NCBI GenBank assembly: GCA_003116995.1
Contig: BDSL01000059.1
Span: 186,001-250,000, forward strand
DNA from: Yamagishiella unicocca
Taxonomy: Eukaryota; Chlorophyta; Chlorophyceae; Chlamydomonadales; Volvocaceae
DNA: 64,000 nucleotides
Reading direction: 5' to 3'
Numbering within the stretch: the first letter of the stretch is position 1; the number at the start of each line of letters is the position of its first letter. The notes under the pieces are model-generated. The model ran no database searches and had not been told where the DNA came from. It saw only the letters and a program-made list of their open reading frames with translations. This document shows, in pieces, positions 11,856 through 23,800 of this stretch. The position numbers were made by a program, and so were the translations under genes.

Positions 11856-14800
11856 TTATGGTGGCCTTAGGGCGTTGCCCGTGGGGGCCTGCTGCTGCTG
11901 ACCACCGTCGGCAGGAACGGCCCCGTTGGGCCCAACCCCAGCTCCAGGGGAGCCCGGCCCCTGCGGCAGTGGGCCTGCTACCCCACCGATTTGCGGCTGG
12001 GGGTACCCGGGCGGGTACATCATGCCGCCTGCACCCGGCATGCGACCCGCTCCCGGCATGCCGCCCATTGGCAACATGCCACCCATACCCGGCATGCCAC
12101 CCACGCCAGGCATGCCACCCATGCCAGGCATGCCACCCATACCCGGCATGCCACCCACGCCAGGCATGCCACCGATGCCAGGCATGCCACCCATACCCGG
12201 CATGCCACCCATCATTCCAGGCATGCCACCCATGCCAGGCATGCCACCCATGCCAGGCATGCCACCCATGCCAGGCATGCCACCCATCATTCCAGGCATA
12301 CCACCCATCCCATAGGGAGGCGGCAGGTACGGCGGGTAGAACGGCGGACGGTACATCGGGTACGGGTAGGGCGGACGAAAGGGCATGGACCCGGGGCCTG
12401 CAGGCCTGCGGGCGAGGAGGAGCGGCCACCGCCGCGGGGTGTTGGAGGGGCGAGGGAGGAAGCCGTTGGTGCGTTGGTTGGTGGCGGGGGAGGGGGGCGA
12501 GCGTTGGGTTTGCGCCGGGGCACCACCTGCAGCGGGAGACCCCATGTCCGCCATGTGTGCCACGTCAGCAGCAGCACGCAGGGTGTTCAGCCTGCAACGC
12601 CCCCGGCGGCATTGGCATTGGCGTCCCCCAAGGAACCGAGCAGGGGCTGCAGCCCTGCCCTACAGCTTGGACCGAACCCCACCGATACTGTTGCCGGAGA
12701 GCTGACCCGCCCCAGACCCTGGGAGCCCACCTCATGCCTCCCGCTGTGGGTATTGGCGGCGGCGGCGCCGTCAGGGCGCCGGTACCCTGGACGCCGCCGC
12801 CGCCGTCAGCGCCCGCCCCCGCCGCTGTTGCGGGCAGCAGCGGCGCCGCCACCGGCGTAAGCGGCTGCGCTGAGCCGCCGCCGTGGCTCCGCAGCCCCGT
12901 GCGCCGCATCGTTGCCGCCCCCGTCAGTCCGCCGGCGGTTGCGGGTACTGGCCGCCCTGCGTCTCTCTCGCCGGCAGCCTCCTCCTCCTCCTCGAGGTCC
13001 TCGTCCAGCCCGGCCACCTGCACCGTCACAAAGGGCCTCTGATGCATGACACCGCCGACCGAATTCGGAACGCGTGCCTCTGGGTGGCTTGCGCTGACGA
13101 CTGGAACTGGGATCCTGCTGTCTGCCGACTGGAACTAGGATCCTGCTATCTGCCGACTGGAACTAGGATCCTGCTATCTGCCGACTGGAACTAGGATCCT
13201 GCTGTCTGCCGACTGGAACTGGGATCCTGCTGTCTGCCGACTGGAACTGGGATCCTGCTGTCTGCCGACTGTAACTGGGATCCTGCTGAATCCCCGATTG
13301 CGGGTTGTGCTCCGAGCGAGTAAGGGCATTCCACGCGCGCCCTCCCCCTGCCAGCCAGCCAGCTAGCACGGTGGACCCCACCTTGATAATGGCGTCGTTG
13401 ATCATCTCAATCCATACGTCGTCTGTCAGGTTCTTGGGCTTCGCTTGGGCGTACGTCTTGTTCTTGACCTGCGGACGGCGGCGCGGCGTTTGGGGGCATC
13501 AGCCCCAGCCCCAGCCCCAGCTAAAGCTACAGCCCGACTGGTATTCCAACCCACCCCCGCCCACCACCTCGCACAAGGCCAATGGGGTGTTTTTCTACAC
13601 GCCACATCGCTCCCCCGGCCCCCGGCCCCGCCGCGCGCACCTCCTTGCACATCAGCGCGTAGTGTTTGGGCCCCAGCTCGGGCGCCATGGCGCAGTAGGC
13701 TGGCCGCCTCAGCGCCGTCAGCGGCACCCTCGTGCACCTGGTTTCCAGCTGGCCCTCCCTGGCCACATCCATCAGTCGCACCTGGACAGCCAGATTCAGA
13801 GCCAGGTGGTTCAGATTCAGGTTCAGATTCAAGCCCGGGACCCGAGGTCTTTCTCGGAACTCCTGGACTCCGGGCCCCCAGAAAAACAGTGTTGAATTAC
13901 ATATCCTACATAGTGTTTTCTTCGCCTCGCGATGCTCCACTGCTCCATGCACCCAGGCCCGAGTTCCCTCCCTGGGCCCCTCCCTGACCCCCTCCCTGGA
14001 CCCCTCGCTGGGCCCCTCCCTGACCCCCTCCCTGGACCCCTCGCTGGGCCCCTCGCTGACCCCAGTGAAACCCGACAGCCTCCCCTGCTCCCTGACAACT
14101 GCCTGCCAGCCATCCACGAGGATGGGTGGGTGTCCGCTGCTTGCCCCTGCCCAACGCGGCCCGCCCCGGCCGCACCAGCACACTGGCGCACTCCTCGTGA
14201 ACCTTGATGCGCCCGATCTGCGCACGGACGTGCGGGTGGCAGATGGGGAGGGAGGTACCGCTGACGTTGTAGACGCGAACGGGCGTCGGGATTTGACGAA
14301 GAGTGCAACGCGGGGCCTGTGTGGGCGTGCAGGGCTGTGGGCTTCCGGAGGGGTGTCCGTAGCGGACATGCAGCACCTCCTGCTCCAGGTCAGGCCGCCT
14401 AGGGGGGGGCAACTGCATGCGAGGCGAGGACTAAAACCCTAACCCCCCCCTTCCCATGTCGAGTCAACGGTTCCTTTATGTAACCCCTCCCGCACCTTGA
14501 GCTGGTTGGTGATGACGACGTCGGGGTCGCCCCTGGCGGCAATCTCCTGCTCGGGAGTGGAGCGGTGCAGGGAGGGCGGGCGACAGGTGGCCACCCAGCA
14601 AGCGGGGAGAAGGCTGATCCACGCCCCGTCGGCACACCGCCCCGCCTCGCCCCGTTCTCGCACCCCCTCCCCCCGCCCCGTTCTTTCCCACACGGGTCCC
14701 CCCCCCTCCACACATACACACCTGCAACAGGAAGCGCGAGGGCACTCCTGCGAAGAGGGGCAGGTGGTAGTAGCCGGACGCCACGAACTCCCCCTCGGGC

Positions 14801-17800
14801 TCGAACAGCCGCACCGCCGTCCAGCCGGCGGGGGCGCTGGTGCCCGTGGAGGGCACCACCAGGCTTCGAGGGGGCGGATGCCAGGGTGCGGGGGTGCCAG
14901 GGGGGGGGGGGCATGTTTTTCATTTAACGTTCAGGTGGGTCGGGGTGAAAGCCGCGGGGCGGCGCACTGGTGCATGTGGGCGGTGCACGCGAGTCATCGG
15001 AGGCGGCAAGGAGCACGAGCAGCACCCCGCCACCTCCAACCCAGCCAACAAGAACGCTCTTGTCCCGCCGCTGAACGCCACCCGCGCCGGCCCGCCCGCA
15101 CCACCACAGCCCCCTCCAGCCCCGTGAGCTCCGCTGCCACCCACCGCACATCTCCAGCATGCATCTCGAAACGTCTTTTCTAAACGAGTTTTCTCGCATC
15201 CGCGGGTCTTCCTCGCAACCCACCGCACGTCCACGATGACGCACAGCGCCCGCTCGTACAGCACGCCGCGGAAGTGCACGTAGCCATCGGTCCACCTGGG
15301 TGCTGCCAGCGGCGCCGCCATGTCGTAGTCCAAGGTGACGCGAATGTCATCAACGAGGGGACTGTCCTGGGGGTGGCGAGAAGACGGGGGGGGGGGGAAC
15401 ACCGGGAGTGGCGTGTCCGTAAGGACTTAGAAGGGGGCAAGTTAGAAGTGTCAGGTCGACGTTTTGGCGGGGGGGTGAGGAACGTAACCCGCCGTCCATA
15501 CCCCCCCCTCCCTCCCCCCAGGGTTTTTACACCACCTCCTCCCTAACCAACCCACTTCCCCTCCCGCTCTCCCAGGTCCCCCCTAACCCTCCCGGCCGGT
15601 GCTCCTAACCACCCGAATACCCAAAGCCCGTTCCCGCCGCTCTCGCCATAAGCCCCACCTGGTAGAAGCTCCCCGGCGGCGCGAACGTCACGACGGCCGC
15701 CGCGGGCAGGTTGCGCTGCAGCCGCATGGCCCCGTCCACCGCCACACAGAACCCCAGGTCGGGGTAATACTCGGAGGAGCGGTTGTACGGCAGCGGCTGG
15801 TCGGAGCTGTCGGGGCCTGTACGGCAGGTGTGGAGGAGACGGGTGGACCAACGGAGGACATGTCAGGGGAGAGAATGCGGGGGAGGGAGGAGGGGGGAAG
15901 GCCCGTGAACGCGCGAGAAACCGTTGGGGGAGAGGGAGGGGCGGAGCAGGCGGCGGCGGGGGCTCGGGCGGGAGGTGGTGGTGGGGTGGTGGAACTCAGG
16001 CCCACCGGGCGCAGTGTCCTAGTGTGTACACGAGTGCGATCATGTCAGATGCTACCCGGAGCTCGGTTTCGGTGCCGGCGCAGGCAGCAACTGCCGCCGC
16101 TACTGCCGTATGGAAGGTCAATATCCCCTCCATCCCCATGCGAGCCGGGTCGCGAGAAACCCGTCTCTTAAGTGGCGGCCCATAGGTGTCCCCTCCCAAC
16201 CCACCCACCCACCTCGAATACCCACCCGGTTCGTTTTTGCAATCCACCCACCCACCTGGTCCCGCCTTCGTCGCCAGCTGCCTGTCGATCCAGTCCATCA
16301 GCTCCACGTCACTGTTGGGCAGCACCGCTGTACGGCGGGTTTCGGAGGAGGAGAGGGGGCGGCGGTGCAAGGCTGGGTGCCGGCGGGCTTCTTGGCAGTG
16401 CACTGGGGCGGCAGCCGGCGGTCGCTCTCGAGGTGCAACATGATTTAGGTTTTGTGAGGTGTTGGGTGGGGAGTGCGCCGCTAACAGTGGGGGGGGGTGA
16501 GCCACTGGCAGTGCGAATGAGGTTCAGCACTGGGCCCGCCAGGGCGACTGGCACCGGCAGGGCGGCTGCGTTTGTGTGCCATGGGCTGCGAGGACCCTCG
16601 CCAAGTTAGCTGCGGTGCGTCCGATGGTAGCTGTGATGCGGCCGGCAGCACCAGCTGTCCGGCGAGAGCTGCAGTGTGTCAACGTGACGGAACTTTGCAA
16701 AACAAAGCTTGCTTCTCAAAGGGAACCCCATTCCCATTCCCATTCCCCTTCGGCGATGTCATTTTCCGCAGGGGAGCGGGAGCGTTAGGGAGCCAAGCGG
16801 TCGCAGCCCCAGCCCACCATCAGCGCCCGCCATGGAGATCTCGTACGCGTCGTCGTCCGCGCCGCCCTTCTCGTCCGACCGAGCGCTCGGACCCATGGGT
16901 CGCCTGAGGCCCCGTAGGATGGGGTTAAGGTGGCAGCGAGGGTTTGGCGGCCGCAAGGGGGGCCGAACGCGCGCGAGGAGAAGGGGCTGTGCATGTCTTG
17001 CTGTTGTGCTTCTGGCCGCGTAAGCAGCGAATAAGTCTTAGGACGGGTTCACCCCGTCAGGTTGAGGTTCAAAGAGCGTAGGCCACCCATATCACCAATA
17101 TAACACACGCCGCGTCGACCACGCGACCATGCGGTGGGATCCAAACCCCTCCCCCCACGCGGATCTGGCCGCGGATCCCGGATTCTCTTATACAAAACCC
17201 ACGCGCAAACCCATTGCGACAATCCCAGCCGCACCCCTCAGCCCGTGCCATCACCACAACCAGCCCCAACCCCCCCATTCCCATCAGTCCCGACCCACGG
17301 GTCTTACCCCCCCCCCATACACCCACTCCCCCATCTCCACCAGTCCCGACCCATGGGTCTTCCTCTCATAACGCCCCTTCCCCATCAGTGCCGACCCACC
17401 CGTTGACCAGCAGCCGCGCCGCCTCCCGCACCAAGAATCGGCGGCGGCGCAGGTACTTGTTGTACAGCTTGCGCTCCAGGGGGGTCGGATGGTCGCGCGT
17501 GCTGTCGTACACCCGGTCCGAGAACTCCGGAAGCTTCTTGCGCCTGCAGGTGGCAGGTGGTGGGACGGGATCCATCGCGGGAGGCCAGCATTGGAGGGTT
17601 GGGCGCGTGGGTGGGTGAGGTTGGGACGGCAGTACTTTGTGGGCCACCCTCATTGCCGCCACCGCTTCCACATTCATTCACCCGGATCACACGCACATAA
17701 TACCCCCCGCGCGGTTCACTATCCCTCCTTGCCCTTCCTGCTGACGACTACCTTGAGCGGGACCGATGGAGGCGACTCAGGGGCGAGGGCATCCTTCTGG

Positions 17801-20800
17801 CATCGACTGGTCTCCCTCACGTCGCCGCCCGCCGAGCAGCAGCATTCCCTTCCTCCCCTTCCTCCCCTTCACCCCACCCCCCTCCCCTTCCTCCCCCTCC
17901 TCCCCCTCCTCCCCTTCCTCCCCTTCCTCCCCTTCCTCCCCTTCCTCCCCTTCCTCCCCTTGCGTTCTATCACTTTTTCGCAAGGTGATACGCAATGCTG
18001 TCAGAGCTTTTGAGAGGTTGAGGCTAATTGTCGGACACCGTCCGCCCCCAGCTCCCCGGCTCCCTCACCTCTGCAGCTTGTGCATTTCGGGTGTGAGCAC
18101 CCGCACCAGCAGCGAGGCGCAGGGCACCCGGGGCACGCCCTTGAGGCTGTGGACGCCGAGCCGGGGGTCGCTGGGGGGGCGGGTGTGGAGCGGGATCTGG
18201 AAGGCGCCCTGCGGGGGGAAGAGGCGGGGAGGGGGGGGCATGAGGGAGGGGGAGGGTGGGCATGAAAGCGGGAGGAGCGGGAGGCTGGAAGGCCGCGACC
18301 GATCGACTCATACGGTTCTACGGTAGGCAATTTCTTCTACCTAAACTCAACATTACGCAAATACACGCACCGATGGCAGCGCCTTCAAAACCCGACACAC
18401 CAAACACAATCACGCGACCCGAGACGGGGTAAGGCGAGGTGGCGTGCGGATGCGCTCCTGTTCCCTAACTCCTGTGTCTCCTCAGCAGCCCTTCCCTGCC
18501 CTTCCCTGCCCTCCCCTGCCCTGCCCTCCCCTGCCCTCCCCTGCCCTCCCCTGCCCTCCCCTGACCTCTCCTGCCCTGCCGTCCCCTCCCCTCCCTGCCT
18601 GGTTCAGCGCATAGTCCATGACGTACGAGCTGACCGGCTGCTGCTGCGTCTTGGCGTCGATGAACAGGTTCAGGACCGCCCAGCCCACAACCCGCAGCGC
18701 GCGGCTCCAGCGCTCCAGGGTGGTCACCTGCGCCGCCGCCGCGAGACAGGGTTGCGACTTGCGAGGAAACCCCGTGTACGAGGTCCAGGGAGGGGTCGAG
18801 CGGGCGGGGGGGAGAAATGCGGACTGCCGCGCGCGTGCTTGTGCGTCTACAGGTGTGTCTGGTATCTCTCCTGGGCCCCTATCCTGTTTAGGCTCCACGC
18901 AGCTTATGGCACACAAAGGCAGCCGCCCTGCTCACCTTGAAGATCAGGGTGGCGGTGCTGTCGTCGAACTTGTCGCCCCCCGTGCCCAGCGTGACAGACT
19001 TGGAGAAGCTGGGCCACAGAGCATGTGGGGAGCGGGTCAGAGAGAGGTCCAGGGAGGGGACAAATGAGAGGGCCAGGGAGGGGACCAGGGAGGGGACCAG
19101 GGAGGGGACCAGGGAGGGGACCAGGGAGGGGACCAGGGAGGGGACCAGGGAGGGGACCAGGCGCATTTGCATGACGCAGCAAAGGGCGGGAGCATGCGAG
19201 CATTGGCACAGGACGGTGAGGCCGGGGCGCCTCATCGCCGGAAGCCGCATCCGGGACCACATCCATCCAGCCACTCCCTTCCGGAGGTGGAAGCGAGCAG
19301 CGTGAGGAACGCTACTTGCGGTGGGGGCTCAGTGCCCGCATCCCTGGCCGACCCGACCCGACCCGACCCGACCCGACCCGACCGGCGCCTTACCGGGGGT
19401 TCATGGTGTCCGAGTCCGGCCAGGAGATACCGGAGAAGCCGCCCATGCCCAGAGGCTGCCGGCTGGAGCTCCAGATGGACGCCTGGGTATGGGGGTGTCG
19501 TAGGGTTTTAGGGTTTTAGGGTTTTCCGGTGCGCCGAGGGGGAGGGTGCGATAAGGCCCGGTTACACGACATAGGAGGCGGAGGGCAGGAGCTGTTGCTG
19601 GCGCATCGTCTGCGGACACGTGGTTTGCGTGTTGGGAGGGGGATTGTTCTCAACGAACAAGGTTTCCCGAACAAGGATTCCAAAGGCATTTGTAAGGCTG
19701 CCACAGAAACGCGTTGTGAGGGGGAAGGGGGGGGATGTTGATGACACGGCGGTGATGGCGACATTGATGATGGACGCGGGTCTGATGCAAGAGGAAGCCA
19801 GCCTGATAGAAGCAACCCTGGACGATCTCGCATCGGGTTGGGGGGTTATAGGGCTGCCTGGGGGCTACCGTGCCAGGCGTGGGTTGCGGCGACGGACTCC
19901 CAACCCTAAACCCTCTCTCCCCTAAACCCCTAAAACCCTCTCCCCCCAACCAACGCACCGTGACCCGGCTGATTGTCACGTTGGCCGGCAGGAAGCGGGC
20001 CCCGTCTAGACACACCACGAAGCCGTCTCCGGGGGTGTACGCGTCCGAGGGCGCTATCCCCCGGGTGACCCGCATCCACGCGTCGATGGACACACCCGGC
20101 ACGTCCTCCATGCGGGAAACGGCGACGGAGCCGCCGCCGCCGCCGGCGGGGGATCCGGCGGCGTCGGCGACGGCCGCGGTGGCGATGTCGCCGGGGCTGC
20201 CGTCCCTGGAGCCGACGGCGGGGGGGTGTCGGGGCGGGCGCATCGGGGCGGGCGGGAATGGCTTGGAGTGGCACGCGTAATGATGGTGGGGGAAGAAGGG
20301 CGTTAGTAACGCACGCGCTTCGGTTTGGATCGACTGGCGAGGTGTGTGTGTGTGTGTGTGAGTGTGTGTGCGTGGTACGGCAGCATGGGTTTGGTCACCC
20401 GAGCTGTGTGTAGGTGTATATGTGTTGTGTGTGCGTGTGCGTGTGTATGTGTTGTATGTGTGTGGGCTTGGAACCACCGCTCCCAGCTCCCCCCCCCTCG
20501 ACCCACTTTCTGGCCACCACGAAGTCCAGCGTTGCGTTTTCGTAGCTGTACTTTCGCTGCGCGGAGATCATGAGCGGCTGCCGGAAGAGCGGCAGCGTCT
20601 GCTTGCCCGCCACCAGGGTGCTGCCGGACATGATGGGGCAGAAGGCCCAGGCCACAAGGGACTCCTTGCTGGGCATGCCGGCCACCGCCTGGGGGGTGAG
20701 GGGGGGCGGGAGGGGGGCAGGGTCGCGGCGAGGGAAGGAGGGGACGGGGAGGAGGGGGAAGAGGGAGGTTCCCCTTCTTTTCTTTTCTTTTTTCTTCCTC

Positions 20801-23800
20801 TGGTAGAAATAACTACTTTTTGCCAGCGTTTTTTTTAAACGCGGTTCGTTGTTGTGTACATGTGACTGAGGCAAAACCGACCCACATGCCCCCGCTGGAG
20901 ATGCCAACAAGTGACCAACCCGACCTGTGCTACCCGACCTGTGCTACCCGACCTGTGCTACCCGACCTGTGCTACCTGACCCCCAACTGCCAACTCCCAA
21001 CCGCCAGCTCCCCGAAAGAACTGCACCTGTTTGGCGACGTAGAGCTCAAACACCAGCAGCGCCGTGGGCGGTAGCGGCACCCCCACCAGCCGGAGGGTCT
21101 CCTTGAAGTTGACGTATTGGAGGGTGCTGGAGAAGGCGAAGGGGGAGGCGGCGGCGGCTACCGGCGGCGGGCCGGCGGAGCCGAAGAGGCCGGCGCGGAC
21201 GGTGCGGGCCGCGGCGGCGGCTGCAGGCGGCAAGGGCGCAGCGGCGCCGGCCGCGGCGCCGCCGCCCTCCGCGGTGGGCTCGTAGTGGCGGGTGGAGGCA
21301 CCCACCATCACGCCTCGAGCCGCCTCCATCGGCTGGAACCCGTCGTACAGTACGGCACGCACGCGGTACGTCCCCCGCTTGTGGAAGGGCCCGGCGGTTT
21401 CTAGGTGCACCTGCGGGGTTGGGGGGGCGGCGGGTGGGGGGGGGAGGAGAGGGGGGTTTGCTGCTGTCGGCCGTGGACTCCAGCCGGTGACGGCAGCGGC
21501 GAAAAAGACCTCCCTTCCCCCCCAACTCCTTCCTCCCTCCCCCGCTCCGAAACCCACCCCGAAACCGCCGCACCTGCAGCACGTGCGAGTCGGGCATGAG
21601 TCCCGGCAGCGCGGGCGTCACGTGGTTTCGGAGCACCTCCGAGTGGTCGCCCTGGCCGGGGTACGGCGGGCCGCCGGAGCCGTCATCCTCCGCGCGGTCC
21701 AGAGCGGCTTCCCCCTGATCGGGTTCGTGGATTGTGTGGGCGGGGGGGCTGATAAGAGAATCCACGGCCGACAAACCGAGGGCGGTGAAGGTGATGGTCC
21801 AGTGGGGGGGGGGAGTGAGTAAAGGATAATCCCCGAATCCACGACCTACAAACCCAGGGCGATGAACGTGGTTTTCCAGAAGAGAGGGGCGGGGCGGGGC
21901 GGGAGGGAGGGGGCTTTGACGAGAAGGCCCGTGTGCGGATGGATGGTGGCGAAAGGACCTAAACCCCTTTCCGTTACACGAAAGGGGCCCACGGATCGGG
22001 TGTGAGGTTTTGGGCGAGGCCTGCGCATCCGATTATACATCCGCCCAAACGGCCGCACACATGCTGTCTGTCTGTGGTTTGACGTACTACAGTTTGAAGC
22101 TTTCCAAACGTGAGATGCGTGCAATGCGCAGAGCTACGCGGCCGGAGACCCGCGTCGCTCCTACTCCATGCGGTCCGTCCGTTGCATCCATCATGCAACA
22201 CGGAGCAGCCCGCATCATCACCCATGGCGCACCGGCAGCAGGGGCGCCGCGTCCCGCCCGTCGTCCCCCTCCCACTCCGCCTCCTCCTCTTGCCACGCCG
22301 CCTCCGGGGTGTGGCCGCCACCCCCCGGCACCGGCGCCGCCGCCCGCTGCTGCTCCTCCTGCTGCTGCTGCTCCTGTATCTGTTGCTCATGCCGCTGCTC
22401 CTCCAGCAGCTGTTGCTCCTGTTGCTTCCGCTCCTGCAGCTGCTGCGGAGACGGCTGCTCGCCTGCAGCCGCATTTTTTGTTTCGTTTAGGGAGGTGGCA
22501 GCGCCAAGAAACCAACTTCACAACCTACAGCTCGATGCCCATTGAGCAGCTCGGCTCCTTCGGCACCGGCACAACACCTCACGCGCTCCCAAATCCACAA
22601 TCCTTACTCCACCAACGATGTACGACGACGCGCCCGGTGTCCGTCCGCTGCCCCCCACCCCCCGGCCGTGGATTCGCGGATTATCTTTTACCCCCATCCC
22701 CCACGCGAGAAGGCCGCCGACAGCCGCCGACCCACGCACCATGCGCCCGGATCTCATGCAGCACCGCCCGGATCTGCTCAAGCTCAGCCGCGGTTCTGGA
22801 CCTGTCGATCTCCATCCGCAGCAGCGCCATCTCCTTGAGGTGCTGCGTGTGCGCGTACCGCAGCTCCGGGTCGGCAGCCACCTCGGGAGGCAGGCCTGGC
22901 GGAGGGTGCCAGACGGAAAGGCGCGTGTATGTGTATGTGTATGTGTGTGTGGGATTAAAGAGTATGTGTGTGTGTGGGATTAAAGAGAATCCGGGGGAGA
23001 GGCATCAACAACCGGTTACGCGACATCGGCGTAATAGCTGGCGCATGGTCTTCGGACACATAGTTGTGGGCGCATGCTGGTGCACTTGTGTGGGGGGTAT
23101 CAAACCGTGGCCAGGTCCAGGGAGGGAGGGGGGAGGGCGCGGCACCCACCTGCGAAGATGGGGTCTACCGGCTGCTGCTGCTGCTGCTGCTGGGGAGGAG
23201 GTGGAGGCGGCGGCGGGGGGCCTGGCTGGGGCGCCTGCGGTGCGTACATGGGCATCGGCATGGGCCAGAAGGGCGGCTGCATCAGGCCGGGCTGCTGCGG
23301 CTGCTGCGGCTGCTGCGGCTGCTGCGGCTGCTGCGCCTGCTGCTGCTGTCGGATGACCTGCTGCTCCACCACCGCTTGGAGGGCCTGACGGCGCGGGGCG
23401 GCGCAGGGCGCGAGGACCGGGGCGGGGGGACCCGGGGCCGGGGCGGGGGCGGGGAAACCAGGGAGGGGGGGGCGGGCGCACTGCAGTGTGAAGGGTGCCA
23501 CCCCTGTGCATGTTGTGGGGGCCTGGGAGGGTGTGATGACGCGCATATACATACACACTGCATGTACACGCGTCCGGTTTGTTCATTCTCATTGCAGTGT
23601 TTGGCAACTTGGTGGTAACCTTACATGCACCCCATCTATGTCCCCGTACTGTGGCCCCATCATACCAAAACACTCATCAATTCAAGCAACAAAGGTCCGC
23701 ACTCCCCCGTCCCCGTTTGTCGGCCGTGGATTCGCGGGTTTCTGTTATACCCCCCAAGCAGCAGCAGCAGTGCTAGCAGCAGCAGTGCTAGCAGCAGCAG

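Noticed and set aside
11858..13042. 394-codon plus-strand frame ([10 protein letters not shown] repeats)
   Set aside because: Antisense reading of the Gly-Met-Pro repeat; no plus-strand splice or domain support.
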